The notes: generated from the letters alone by a model not told the origin. Shown: positions 43,087-52,274, numbered from the stretch's first letter. The stretch is DNA of 64,000 nucleotides from an uncultured bacterium (GCA_949035555.1 CAROLD010000008.1:1-64000), one strand, 5' to 3'. Made by a program: numbers and translations.

Positions 43087-45606
43087 ATGTTCGAACGTTT
43101 TACAGAAAAAGCAATTAAAGTAATAATGCTTGCTCAGGAAGAAGCTCGAAGATTAGGTCATAACTTTGTTGGGACTGAACAGGTTTTACTGGGCTTAATC
43201 GGGGAAGGAACCGGCGTTGCGGCTAAAACACTTAAATCTATGGGAGTTAATCTCAAAGATGCCAGAACCGAAGTTGAAAAAATTATCGGCAGAGGTTCAG
43301 GATTTGTTGCGGTTGAAATCCCTTTCACCCCTAGAGCTAAAAGAGTTTTAGAATTATCCTGGGACGAAGCTAGACAATTAGGTCATAATTATATCGGAAC
43401 AGAACATCTTCTTCTGGGCTTAATCAGAGAAGGAGAAGGTGTTGCGGCAAGAGTCCTGGAAAATCTGGGTGTAGATTTGAACAAAGTTAGAAGCAATGTT
43501 GTAAAAATGCTGGGAGAATCTAAACCGGCATCATCTTCTACAGGCTCATCAACCTCATCATCAAGTTCAAGTTCATCTTCATCTAAAGCAAAAACCCCGA
43601 GCCTTGATGAATTTGGAAGAGATTTAACCCTTGCAGCTCAAGAATTAAGACTTGATCCAGTTGTAGGCAGAGAGAAAGAAATTGAACGTGTAATTCAAAT
43701 ATTAGCAAGAAGAACCAAAAATAATCCGGTATTACTAGGAGAACCTGGTGTTGGTAAAACTGCTGTTGCGGAAGGACTTGCAATTAGAATCGTTAACGCA
43801 GAAGTTCCGGATATTTTAGATGGCAAAAAAGTTATCCAGCTTGATATGGGTCTTCTTGTCGCAGGTACTAAATACCGCGGAGAATTTGAAGAACGTCTTA
43901 AAAAGATTATGGATGAAATTCGCCAGGCTGGGAATATTATTCTTGTTATAGATGAAATGCATACCCTGATTGGTGCAGGGGCGGCAGAAGGCGCAATTGA
44001 TGCGGCTAATATATTAAAACCGGCGTTATCAAGAGGTGAAATTCAGGTTATCGGTGCTACAACTTCTGATGAGTACAGAAAATATATTGAAAAAGACTCT
44101 GCACTTGAAAGACGTTTCCAGCCTGTTCAAATTGATGAACCGACAATTGAAGAATCTATCGAAATTATTAAAGGTTTAAAACCAAAATATGAAGAACACC
44201 ACAGTTTGATAATTTCAGATGATGCTATTATTGCTTCTGTAAAACTTTCAAGCAAATACGTAAATGACAGATTCTTACCTGATAAAGCTATTGACGTAAT
44301 CGATGAAGCAAGTTCAAAAGTAAGACTTAAAGCTTCTAATTTATGCCCTGAAGCTAAAGAACTTGAAAAACAATTAAAATCATTGATTAAAGAAAAAGAA
44401 GAAGCTATCAGAAATCAGGAATTTGAAACAGCATCACAATTACGTGATGATGAAGCAGATTTACGAGACAGAATTCGTGAAGTTTCTGCAAAATGGAGAG
44501 AAGAACACGAAGCTAACAGACCAACAGTTACAGCAGAACATGTTGCAGAAGTTATCGCAATGATGACAGGTGTTCCTGTAACAAAACTTACCGAAGGTGA
44601 AAGTGAAAGACTTTTACGTCTTGAAGATACTCTTCACCAGAGAGTTATCGGTCAACACGATGCTATCGTTGCTATTTCAAAAGCTATCAGACGTGCAAGA
44701 GTAGGATTAAAATCTCCAAACAGACCTATCGGAAGCTTCATCTTCTGTGGCCCAACAGGGGTTGGTAAAACTGAACTTGCAAAAGCTCTGGCTGAAGCTA
44801 TGTTTGGCTCTGAAGATAACATGTTAAGAGTTGATATGTCTGAATTTATGGAAAAACATTCAACTGCAAAGCTTATTGGTTCTCCTCCTGGATACGTAGG
44901 CTACGATGACGGCGGTCACTTATCCGAACTGGTTAGAAAGAAACCTTATTCTGTAGTTCTTTTTGATGAAATCGAAAAAGCTCATCCTGATGTATTCAAC
45001 ATCATGCTTCAAATTTTGGACGACGGAAGACTTACAGATTCTAAAGGACGCCACATAAGTTTTAAAAATACTGTAATCATCATGACATCTAACGTTGGTG
45101 CAAGTATGATTCAAAATACTTCAAAACTTGGTTTCTCTACAGCTGAAGACGAATCTAAAGATAAGTATGAAAAACTAAAAGATACTGTATCTGAAGAAAT
45201 GAAAAAAGCTTTCAGACCTGAGTTCTTGAACAGAATTGATGAAACAATCGTATTTGCTCATCTTTCTAAGGAAGAAATCAGACAAATCGTAGATTTGATG
45301 CTGAAAGATTTATTCAAACGTCTTGCTGAAAAAGAACTTAACGTTGAAGTTACAGATGAAGTAAAAGACCATCTTGCCGAAAACGGATATTCTGAAGCTT
45401 ATGGTGCAAGACCATTGAGACGTTTAATTCAACGTAAAATGGAAGACAGCCTTGCGGAAGAAATTCTTTCCGGCAAATATACAAATGGAGATACTATCAA
45501 AGTAACTCTTAACGAAGGTAAAATCGCTTTCGAAAAAGCTTCTAAAACTAGAAGAACTAAAAAAGAAAAAGAAATCGAAATTGTAGAAGAAGCTTCTGCA
45601 AACTAA
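43087..45606 (+). CDS. clpC: ATP-dependent Clp protease ATPase subunit ClpC
   Basis: An 839-residue Hsp100 unfoldase that feeds substrates to ClpP; ClpP is not in the window. A double Clp-N domain covers 1-145 (FTEKAIKVIMLAQEEARRLG, then HNYIGTEHLLLGLIREGEGV). A Ser-rich linker occupies about 149-166 in place of a normal short linker. The first AAA domain has Walker A GEPGVGKT at 218-225. The UVR-type middle domain includes KEKEEAIRNQEFETASQLRD near 440. The second AAA has GPTGVGKT near 556 and ends in the ClpB-C region. The start follows GATAGGAG. The plus-strand gene is monocistronic, with promoter and terminator. Confidence 0.97.
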   Translation: MFERFTEKAIKVIMLAQEEARRLGHNFVGTEQVLLGLIGEGTGVAAKTLKSMGVNLKDARTEVEKIIGRGSGFVAVEIPFTPRAKRVLELSWDEARQLGHNYIGTEHLLLGLIREGEGVAARVLENLGVDLNKVRSNVVKMLGESKPASSSTGSSTSSSSSSSSSSKAKTPSLDEFGRDLTLAAQELRLDPVVGREKEIERVIQILARRTKNNPVLLGEPGVGKTAVAEGLAIRIVNAEVPDILDGKKVIQLDMGLLVAGTKYRGEFEERLKKIMDEIRQAGNIILVIDEMHTLIGAGAAEGAIDAANILKPALSRGEIQVIGATTSDEYRKYIEKDSALERRFQPVQIDEPTIEESIEIIKGLKPKYEEHHSLIISDDAIIASVKLSSKYVNDRFLPDKAIDVIDEASSKVRLKASNLCPEAKELEKQLKSLIKEKEEAIRNQEFETASQLRDDEADLRDRIREVSAKWREEHEANRPTVTAEHVAEVIAMMTGVPVTKLTEGESERLLRLEDTLHQRVIGQHDAIVAISKAIRRARVGLKSPNRPIGSFIFCGPTGVGKTELAKALAEAMFGSEDNMLRVDMSEFMEKHSTAKLIGSPPGYVGYDDGGHLSELVRKKPYSVVLFDEIEKAHPDVFNIMLQILDDGRLTDSKGRHISFKNTVIIMTSNVGASMIQNTSKLGFSTAEDESKDKYEKLKDTVSEEMKKAFRPEFLNRIDETIVFAHLSKEEIRQIVDLMLKDLFKRLAEKELNVEVTDEVKDHLAENGYSEAYGARPLRRLIQRKMEDSLAEEILSGKYTNGDTIKVTLNEGKIAFEKASKTRRTKKEKEIEIVEEASAN

Positions 45607-45613
45607 TATTCAG

Positions 45614-45655
45614 ACAAAAGGTAAGCTTATATAATAAGCTTACCTTTTGTAAATT
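45614..45655 (+). terminator. Terminator after clpC
   Basis: A 17-bp stem (45614-45630 with 45634-45650) with a 3-base loop is formed around gtaagcttat. It is followed by a T-rich tract. Confidence 0.75.
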
Positions 45656-45742
45656 TTTATTAATAATTTCTGCAAAACTATTCAAAAATAATTTGACAAT
45701 TTTTATAAATCTTGATGGGTTAGACAGTAGGGGACATTATTT

Positions 45743-48283
45743 ATGCGAGTAAATTATATTGATAGCGGCTATACATTGAACAATGTAAATGTTGGTTTAA
45801 AACCGCACAAACAAAAAACAAAAATAACTGCATCAGCAGTGCCAAACTCAAAGATGGTAAAATTAACATTTACCGGCAAAAACATGAAACAACTCGCATC
45901 ATTTACGCCTGAAAATAATGGACTGGGGTTAGCTGAAGCATCTCAAGGCGGAGAAGGTTGTGTTGGTTATGAAGTTGTTGCAAGCATGCGCAAACATGAA
46001 GATATAGATGCCCGTAGTTTTATGCCTTTCTGGGAATACAACAACCCTGAAGGTGGTTACAAATTTTTAATCCACAGAAAAGCAGACTTTCCGGATGGAG
46101 TATCTAAACTTCCTGACGAAATCCCTGCAAAATTTTTCTACAGTGCAAAAATCGGCGAAGACTTGGAAGCTGTATCAAAAAAATTAGGAATACAAACAGA
46201 CGAATTGAGCTATGTTATACAAAGCAGACCAAACGGCTCAGGTCCCGAAGCAAAATCAAAATATTGTATTTTAGAATCTACAAGTGTCAAAGGTGAAATT
46301 AGCCGTCCTTCATCCAGAGTATTAGGAGAAATGGATACTATTCCATATCATTTGCTTAAAATTTCATCAAACAACCCGAGATACAACAGACTAAAAGGTG
46401 AACCGCACTATTTTGTCTATACCCCTGATTTGGCAAAAGCGTCAAAACCATATTCTTACGACTGCTGGGGCAACGTTCCGTTTGAAGCAGAAATTATAAA
46501 TTCTGATGAAATGAGAGCGCTTGCGCAAACCGTACACTCTCGAATGAACACCGAAGAATTTGGCTACTATGACCCTGCACAGGTTTTTGCACATGACAGA
46601 CCGGGGCATTCATATGGAGTTCACCTTGCCAATATGTCTTCTACAGGAGATACTACGGTTGATGGTGTAAAAGTTCATATCTGGGCTCACAATACAGGAA
46701 GAAACTACCAAGGTGTAACTGATGACCCTATCAAATTTATTTCTGTAGTCGGTGATAAAGTAGATGTAGAAGCTTTAAAACAATTGCCTGATTTTGAGCT
46801 TATCAAAAAAGCCCAGGAACAAGGGCTTCATACATTGTCACCTAGAGAACAACAAATTGTACGCGCAGTTGTTGAACCGTTTGTTGCCCCGTTTAGAGAC
46901 GGCGCAGGAACATACAATATGTTGAAAACAGGTATTGCAGCGGCAGGCACCAACCCTGATAATGTTTCAACAGGAACAGTTTCGCATACATTTGACAGAG
47001 AAATGAAAAGTGCTGACACTCCAGATGCGGCTAAATTCTTAACAGGTGATTATGCAAGTATCGAAACAAAATCCGTAGGTAATGGGGTAACACCTGCCAA
47101 TTTAAGACTTGATGACCCTACAGCTGACTTTGGACGCGGCGGAAACGGCTTGTCTGCCCAAAAAGCGGGATTTACAACATTCAGTTATAACGGAACAAAT
47201 ATTGAAGAAGTTATTGCGGCAAAAGATGCAAACGCAAAATGGCTGACTAATTTAATCTGGGAAGCAGGAGAAAAAGGTCAGGATGCACTGAATGAACTGA
47301 TGTTCAACAAAGGTCAAATAGCAGACGGACATAATGTTCTTGGCTACCTTTCTCCATTAAAAGACGGTGAAATTCTTGTATTTGGCTTTGGTCGTCCTGA
47401 TGAACAAAAAGGTTTTCCTATAACAACCAAAGGTTACCTTGAATTTTTAAAAGACCCGTCAGTGCCTAAAGAAATGAAACAGAAAGTAAAAGTTTTCATT
47501 GGTGCCGGACCTTGGAATAAAGATGCGTCAGATTATCAAGATATAGTAAGAGATTTGAACGAAATCTGGGAACTTGACGGCGGAATTTATAAACACAATA
47601 TTATGTACAATGATGGTTTCACACCAAACAGATTAGTCGGCGCCTGTCATTACGGCATGTTTACATCCCGTCGTGAAATGTACGGTATAACTCCGATTGA
47701 AGCAAAAATTGCAGGTACTCCGTACGGAGCAACAGCAACAGGCGGACCTGTTGATTATACAAACGCTAAAAATGGTTTCTTAACTCGAGAAGCTGTTGAA
47801 TTAAGACCTGAAAGATTTGGTTTAACCTGGAATAATTCAGCCCGCGAAATTGATCAGGCGAGAGTAAACAATCAAGCTACACAAGTTGCAGATATATTCA
47901 AAGCTATGATTTATGAATACACAAATAACAGAGATGCTTATGTTGCGAAATCAAAGAAAAATATAGAAGAACTTGTTGACTGGCATAACAACGCTGAATA
48001 CAACCACGGAAAATCTGCAAATAAATGTTATTTGGAAGATATTTTTGAAGTAGATAAAGGATGGGATGCTCGTAACAAATCTCCAATGCGCCGTGTAACA
48101 GGCAGATTTGGTGAATTTAAAGAACAAATTGAAGACTTGATGCATTCTACGAAATCTAAACCGGCAAAAGTTATTCTTGCTGTTGTTCTAGGCGGTCTTG
48201 CGGTTGTGACCGGAGGCTATCTGCTTCTTAATCGTTCTCAAAACCAAGCTAAAGAAGAAAAAGTATTAGATAAAGCAGCTTAA
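45743..48283 (+). CDS. GT5 glycogen/starch-synthase-like protein with N-terminal tag and C-terminal membrane anchor (846 aa)
   Basis: A large glucosyltransferase-like protein. ENNGLGLAEASQGGEG near 57-72 parallels the nucleotide-binding opening of GT5 synthases. LVFGFGRPDEQKGFPITTKG near 550 parallels GRLDEQKG, and FTSRREMYGITPIEAKIAGT near 640 parallels the PSRFEPCGLTQLEAM motif with its Glu. It is nearly twice the usual length of about 480, with an insert of some 200 residues before the C-terminal half. Residues 41-46 (LTFTGK) carry the Phe-x-Gly-Lys tag after a 40-residue basic leader. A hydrophobic segment near 808-829 (VILAVVLGGLAVVTGGYLLL) and a charged tail suggest membrane anchoring, unusual for GT5. 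Ribosome site TAGGGGA. Confidence 0.82.
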   Translation: MRVNYIDSGYTLNNVNVGLKPHKQKTKITASAVPNSKMVKLTFTGKNMKQLASFTPENNGLGLAEASQGGEGCVGYEVVASMRKHEDIDARSFMPFWEYNNPEGGYKFLIHRKADFPDGVSKLPDEIPAKFFYSAKIGEDLEAVSKKLGIQTDELSYVIQSRPNGSGPEAKSKYCILESTSVKGEISRPSSRVLGEMDTIPYHLLKISSNNPRYNRLKGEPHYFVYTPDLAKASKPYSYDCWGNVPFEAEIINSDEMRALAQTVHSRMNTEEFGYYDPAQVFAHDRPGHSYGVHLANMSSTGDTTVDGVKVHIWAHNTGRNYQGVTDDPIKFISVVGDKVDVEALKQLPDFELIKKAQEQGLHTLSPREQQIVRAVVEPFVAPFRDGAGTYNMLKTGIAAAGTNPDNVSTGTVSHTFDREMKSADTPDAAKFLTGDYASIETKSVGNGVTPANLRLDDPTADFGRGGNGLSAQKAGFTTFSYNGTNIEEVIAAKDANAKWLTNLIWEAGEKGQDALNELMFNKGQIADGHNVLGYLSPLKDGEILVFGFGRPDEQKGFPITTKGYLEFLKDPSVPKEMKQKVKVFIGAGPWNKDASDYQDIVRDLNEIWELDGGIYKHNIMYNDGFTPNRLVGACHYGMFTSRREMYGITPIEAKIAGTPYGATATGGPVDYTNAKNGFLTREAVELRPERFGLTWNNSAREIDQARVNNQATQVADIFKAMIYEYTNNRDAYVAKSKKNIEELVDWHNNAEYNHGKSANKCYLEDIFEVDKGWDARNKSPMRRVTGRFGEFKEQIEDLMHSTKSKPAKVILAVVLGGLAVVTGGYLLLNRSQNQAKEEKVLDKAA

Positions 48284-48319
48284 AAAAAGCGGGATTGAAA
48301 TTTCAATCCCGCTTTTTTT
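48282..48319. terminator. Bidirectional terminator between GT5 gene and decarboxylase-like gene
   Basis: Two 19-base arms (48282-48300 and 48301-48319) form a stem around gcgggattgaaa, with A7 and T7 flanks. It overlaps the stop codons of both converging genes. Confidence 0.88.
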
Positions 48320-49355
48320 ATAATTTTGACAATACATGCTGTAATCTGTCGAGTTTTTTGTTATCAGTACCAATACCACACAAAAGCATTGTAGATTTTT
48401 CGTTGGTTCTTTCATCTTCAATATCAAAATCATCATACAGCATATCAGAAAGTTCATATCCTGAAATTCCGGGAACTTTTATTAAAACTTTCGTCGGATC
48501 ATCTCCAAAGAACTCACATCCGCGGCATTTTTCACGAATTTTATCAAGACGTGTAATAAGGTTATCAATAGTCTTTCTGCCATCTCTTGAGTCTAAATAT
48601 TCAATATTAGCTTCAATTGAAGCCAATAGAGGATAAGACGGAGAAGTTGTCATAAACATACTCAGAGCCGGTTCGACATCAATTTCACAATTACAATGTA
48701 ATAGTGCTGTAGGATTCAATCCTCCTGCTGTTTTATGAAGAGACTGAACTGTAAAATCAGACACATTCACCGCTGATAACGGTAATCTGTCTGAAAAAGG
48801 ATATAATGCCCCGTGAGCTTCATCAACAATCAAAAAAGCTTCATGACGCTCACAAATTGCCTTAATTTCTTCAATGTCAGAAATTATCCCCTCGTATGTG
48901 GGAGAGGTGATAATCACAGTTCTAATATTATACCTGCTTAAATAGTATTCAATAACATCAGGTTTAACCTCAAGCGGCACACCCCATTCAGGATCAATAT
49001 CAAGATCAAAAGTAAGCGCCCTTGCCCCTGCAAGACGTACTGCATTAAAGTGGCACGGATGAGAATTTGACGCAATTAAAACTTTATCCCCTACCTGAGT
49101 ACAGGATAATACTGCGGCAATTATTCCGCTTGTAGATCCATTCGTTAAAAATGTTGTGGAATATGTATGATAAATTGACCTTGCCCATAATTGAGCCTGT
49201 TCCAGAGCATCTTGCGGATTGTGACATTCGGTTTCAGAAATGTCAAGTTTGTACATCTCTTTGAGAGGTGAATAAATAAACTCTCTTTGTGAATGTGACG
49301 GGGTTGTAAAAAGAGTTTTGTGAATTTTACGTTCCAAAAGTTCTATTAAGCTCAT
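48318..49355 (-). CDS. Orn/Lys/Arg decarboxylase-like PLP enzyme, short form (345 aa)
   Basis: Fold-type I PLP enzyme. TTPSHSQ at 17-23, FLTNGSTSGI at 69-78, the aldimine-ring Asp178 in IVDEAHGALYP, and the Schiff-base Lys208 in SLHKTAGGLNPTALLH are in place. This arrangement matches the short biodegradative-type Orn/Lys/Arg decarboxylase family (YaaO/SpeA-like). Those proteins are about 480 residues; this one stops after a reduced C-terminal domain, so decarboxylase activity is uncertain and another amine-linked reaction is possible. It follows a PilZ gene by seven bases and is probably cotranslated with it. Confidence 0.82.
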   Translation of the reverse strand: MSLIELLERKIHKTLFTTPSHSQREFIYSPLKEMYKLDISETECHNPQDALEQAQLWARSIYHTYSTTFLTNGSTSGIIAAVLSCTQVGDKVLIASNSHPCHFNAVRLAGARALTFDLDIDPEWGVPLEVKPDVIEYYLSRYNIRTVIITSPTYEGIISDIEEIKAICERHEAFLIVDEAHGALYPFSDRLPLSAVNVSDFTVQSLHKTAGGLNPTALLHCNCEIDVEPALSMFMTTSPSYPLLASIEANIEYLDSRDGRKTIDNLITRLDKIREKCRGCEFFGDDPTKVLIKVPGISGYELSDMLYDDFDIEDERTNEKSTMLLCGIGTDNKKLDRLQHVLSKL

Positions 49356-49362
49356 AAATTAC

Positions 49363-49956
49363 CTATTTATTTTTTATTTCAACGCTTCTTTTAGCACAGA
49401 ATTGTGTCAAAATCATTTTGTCATGACCTGATTTATAAACAAATTGTCCTGAAACGGTATAACCGCCTTCGTTTCTTTTTTCAATTCTTATAGGTTGAAA
49501 TTCACAAGCAAGTGATTGGTTATCATATAGCGGAACTGACACAGCAAAAGAAGCATCAATATTGATATTTGCATAGGTTTTAAATTTCATACCCCCTGCG
49601 GAGATGTCAAGTGTTGAAATGTTATAAATATTACCACTGTTATTCAATTCCAAATCGTGTAGGAATTTAATACGTGTGTATTGACGTCTTTGCAAAAATT
49701 TATGCTTAGCCGGACTTGCAATGACAAGAGTTTTACCGTTTATTTCTTTTGCATAAGAGTCAAAATATAATTTACCGCGTGAAGTTTGAGTATAAAATTC
49801 GCAATAAGTATTTAAAAGAATATTCTCAGGTTCATAATCAAGTTCCAGCGTAAAATCACCGGCTCTGACGGATGTAACTTTTCCTCTGTTTGCAAATTTG
49901 AAATCCTGCGGTATCAATAATATTTCCTGATTTTCAACAACTAATTCTCTCATCAT
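49363..49956 (-). CDS. PilZ-domain c-di-GMP-binding protein (YcgR-like)
   Basis: A 197-residue two-domain protein. An N-terminal beta-barrel of about 95 residues (YcgR-N-like) is followed by a PilZ domain. RRQYTRIKF near 91-99 supplies the RxxxR motif and DISAGGMKF near 119 the DxSxxG motif; together they make a complete c-di-GMP site. It should transmit c-di-GMP levels to a motility or surface-polysaccharide target. No diguanylate cyclase is in the window. AAAGGAT precedes tandem ATG codons. It is first in an operon with the decarboxylase-like gene. Confidence 0.92.
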   Translation of the reverse strand: MMRELVVENQEILLIPQDFKFANRGKVTSVRAGDFTLELDYEPENILLNTYCEFYTQTSRGKLYFDSYAKEINGKTLVIASPAKHKFLQRRQYTRIKFLHDLELNNSGNIYNISTLDISAGGMKFKTYANINIDASFAVSVPLYDNQSLACEFQPIRIEKRNEGGYTVSGQFVYKSGHDKMILTQFCAKRSVEIKNK

Positions 49957-50177
49957 TATCCTTTCAAATAATACTCTAATATTATTTAAAATTATACATT
50001 AATATTATTATTAAGTCATAATGTTAAGAAAAGAAAAGCCCCTGTTCAATAACAAGGGCAGCTGAGCAATCAGAAGAGTTGAGGATTTATACATAAATGA
50101 TAAATATTTTTCAGTTCATTTTCATTGCGCTAAATAGCTAAAAATAAAAAAAAATATTGTCTAAAAGTACAAAATAT

Positions 50178-50207
50178 TTGATTTTTTCACCACGCACATG
50201 CTAAAAT
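50178..50207 (+). promoter_or_regulatory. Possible promoter of the 50231 gene
   Basis: TTGATT (50178-50183), 18 bases, TAAAAT (50202-50207). The divergent intergenic stretch 49957-50230 also holds an imperfect hairpin at about 50038-50059; no gene is seen there. Confidence 0.4.
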
Positions 50208-50230
50208 ATTCTTAAACAGAAGGAGTTTTT

Positions 50231-50596
50231 ATGAAAAGATTATTATTAAGTTTAGTGATTTTCACTTTTGCAATTATGTTAAATCAAGGCTCTGCACTTG
50301 CAGTATATTATACTGCCCCGAATGCCGGGAATATGAATTTTTATCCTATGATGCAGCGTCAGATGGAAAAAGAAGAAACTCTGGATTTTATAAATAATCC
50401 TGAAGATTATCAGCAAAAACGGGAAGAAAAAGATGCTAAACTTGACTTTATAGAAGGAAAAACTGATGTTAACCCTTATTTTAAACCGACATCTTTTAAT
50501 CTTGGCGGAAATAAAGAAGAAGAATTGCCACAACAAAAACCAATGCAATTTACAAAAGACGAAAACGGGCAAATAAAAATTCAAAGTATAAAATAA
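50231..50596 (+). CDS. Small exported protein, Gln/Lys/Glu-rich (121 aa)
   Basis: Unrecognised. AGAAGGAG precedes the ATG. A signal peptide is visible at 1-24 (MKRLLLSLVIFTFAIMLNQG, cleavage after ALA). The mature chain is hydrophilic, with Gln/Met-rich NFYPMMQRQMEKEE near 36, repeated LDFI motifs (ETLDFINNPEDY and AKLDFIEGKTDV) and a Pro/Gln-rich end. It is probably disordered and periplasmic. It is closed by a perfect hairpin terminator shared with emrA. No partner is evident. Confidence 0.7.
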   Translation: MKRLLLSLVIFTFAIMLNQGSALAVYYTAPNAGNMNFYPMMQRQMEKEETLDFINNPEDYQQKREEKDAKLDFIEGKTDVNPYFKPTSFNLGGNKEEELPQQKPMQFTKDENGQIKIQSIK

Positions 50597-50597
50597 C

Positions 50598-50630
50598 TAA
50601 AAAGGAAGGTTTTAAAACCTTCCTTTTTAG
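50598..50630. terminator. Bidirectional terminator between 50231 gene and emrA-like gene
   Basis: A stem aaaaaggaaggtttt/aaaaccttccttttt has no real loop and lies between two converging genes. Confidence 0.85.
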
Positions 50631-51755
50631 TTATTTTATTTTAACTGTTGGAACTACAGACATTCCGGGAACGATGTTATATTTTGAATAATCTTCATCA
50701 AAAACAATCTTAACAGGAACCCTTTGAACAATTTTTACATAACTGCCAACAGCGTTTTCCGGAGGGAATAAACTAGACTTTGCACCTGTTGCACGCTGAA
50801 TACTATCTATATGAGCTTTGAATTTTTTGTTAGGATAGGTATCAACTTTTACAAAGACTTTCTGTCCTTGATGCATATGAGTAAGCTGACCTTCTTTAAA
50901 ATTTGCAACAACCCAAACAGTACGGGGAACAACAGCGAGAAGCGGCTGACCGGTCTGAACATAATTTCCCTGTTCAACACTGCGAGAAGCAATTACCCCA
51001 TCAGACGGTGCGTATATTTTTGTATAACTCAAATTTAATTTTGCCTGCTCGACTTCGGCTTCAAGTCGTTGTATTTCAGCCTGTACAGTTCGTATTTTAG
51101 CTATTGAAGAATCCAATTCTGACTTCATTGCTTTTTTACGATTATATGCAAATTGATAATTTGCTTTAGAAACATCCAGTTCTTTTGAACTCCTGTCATA
51201 ATCCTGTTTTGAAACAACTCCGGTTTTATACATTTCGTCATATCTTTTAAAATCTTTTCGAGCAAAATCAAGTTTTGACATTGCCGAAGCGGTATCATCA
51301 TCAGCTTGATGAACACCTGAGGTATTTTTTGAAACATCGTGTGATGATACATTTAAATGGGCTTTTGCTTCTGCTAATCTTGCTTCCGCCTGAGATAATT
51401 TTACTATGTAGTCATTTGGATCGATTTCTAAGAGCAAATCACCTTTTTTAACGGACTCATTATCATCAACAAGCAGATTAATTACAGGTCCTGAAACTCT
51501 TGGAGCTACAGAAATTATTCTGCCTTCGACAAAGGCATCATCGGTTGATTGATAATGAGTTGACATTACTGCGGCGTAAAACCCGATTAATATAAGAATA
51601 ACGGCAGCAATAGCAGGAACAAATACGCGTTTTTTAGTTAATTTTGGACGTCTTTTCTTTAATCTGGCTTTTGCTAAAATTTCTAATTCTTCTTTTTTTC
51701 TTTTCTTACTTTTAGGTAAACGCGGGGCGTTATATTTTTCTTTATTTTCGGTCAT
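50631..51755 (-). CDS. emrA: EmrA/HlyD-family membrane-fusion (periplasmic adaptor) protein
   Basis: A 374-residue adaptor linking an inner-membrane pump to a TolC channel. A very basic cytoplasmic N-terminus (residues 10-42) is followed by one membrane helix at 47-66 (VPAIAAVILILIGFYAAVMS). The half-lipoyl motif DDAFVEGRIISVAPRVSGPV is at 72-91. A long alpha-helical hairpin spans about 115-245, then the second lipoyl half (YTKIYAPSDGVIASRSVEQG) and a beta-barrel. It is 12 bases downstream of the MarR gene. No MFS pump (EmrB) follows: the transcript ends at a terminator. Its partner must be encoded elsewhere. Confidence 0.93.
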   Translation of the reverse strand: MTENKEKYNAPRLPKSKKRKKEELEILAKARLKKRRPKLTKKRVFVPAIAAVILILIGFYAAVMSTHYQSTDDAFVEGRIISVAPRVSGPVINLLVDDNESVKKGDLLLEIDPNDYIVKLSQAEARLAEAKAHLNVSSHDVSKNTSGVHQADDDTASAMSKLDFARKDFKRYDEMYKTGVVSKQDYDRSSKELDVSKANYQFAYNRKKAMKSELDSSIAKIRTVQAEIQRLEAEVEQAKLNLSYTKIYAPSDGVIASRSVEQGNYVQTGQPLLAVVPRTVWVVANFKEGQLTHMHQGQKVFVKVDTYPNKKFKAHIDSIQRATGAKSSLFPPENAVGSYVKIVQRVPVKIVFDEDYSKYNIVPGMSVVPTVKIK

Positions 51756-51767
51756 TTTTAACCTCTT

Positions 51768-52226
51768 TTATAACTGTATATTCACTTTAGATAATAACTT
51801 ATCCTTAATCTTTATTAAAACACCATGAAAAATTTCAATTTCTTCATCAGAAAAAGCCTCAACAGTTTCAGCCCAGGCATTTAAAATTTGAGGTAAAACC
51901 TGCAAATAGACATTCCTGCCGTCTTCTGTCAGGGCAATTTTAAAAACTTTTCTGCCGTTTACATCAGCGGTTTTTGTTACATACCCCTTATTTTCAAGAA
52001 TACCAATAATTCTGGATACATTAGGTCTGTCTTTCAATGTAATTGCAGATATCTGGCGCTGATACAAATCATCATGGTCATACAAAGTTGCTAGAACAGA
52101 AAATTGTTCTGGCGTAATACCGAATTTACACCCAGAAAAGGTTTGACTTGCAAGCATTCTGGACAGGTTGCCAACTCCTGCAAGATTTATTCCAAGCCGA
52201 TATTTTTCAAGTTTATTATTGTCCAT
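51768..52226 (-). CDS. MarR-family transcriptional regulator
   Basis: A 152-residue winged-helix regulator. The start at the ATG 52226 lies after AAAAGGAAAT; the longer frame would run through the palindrome. The core is ITPEQFSVLATLYDHDDLYQ near 38-57, the recognition helix ITLKDRPNVSRIIGILENKG near 62-81, and the wing VTKTADVNGRKVFKIALTED. MarR proteins usually repress divergent or downstream efflux genes and release DNA on binding phenolic or lipophilic ligands. Here it sits before emrA and opposite a tolC-like gene, with a 40-bp palindrome between, which is the obvious operator. Confidence 0.93.
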   Translation of the reverse strand: MDNNKLEKYRLGINLAGVGNLSRMLASQTFSGCKFGITPEQFSVLATLYDHDDLYQRQISAITLKDRPNVSRIIGILENKGYVTKTADVNGRKVFKIALTEDGRNVYLQVLPQILNAWAETVEAFSDEEIEIFHGVLIKIKDKLLSKVNIQL

Positions 52227-52228
52227 GA

Positions 52229-52268
52229 TATTTCCTTTTGTGTTATCATAATAACACAAAAGGAAATA
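52229..52268. promoter_or_regulatory. 40-bp perfect palindrome: probable MarR operator covering both divergent ribosome sites
   Basis: Arms 52229-52246 and 52251-52268 are exact 18-base reverse complements around the spacer cata. Each arm contains the AAAAGGAAAT ribosome-binding sequence of the gene it faces. It fills almost the whole 48-base gap between the two divergent start codons. Confidence 0.85.
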
Positions 52269-52274
52269 AGTAGC

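Noticed and set aside
52104..52274. Long upstream extension of the tolC-like gene
   Set aside because: It runs antisense through marR and the palindrome, has no ribosome site, and pushes the signal peptide inside the chain.
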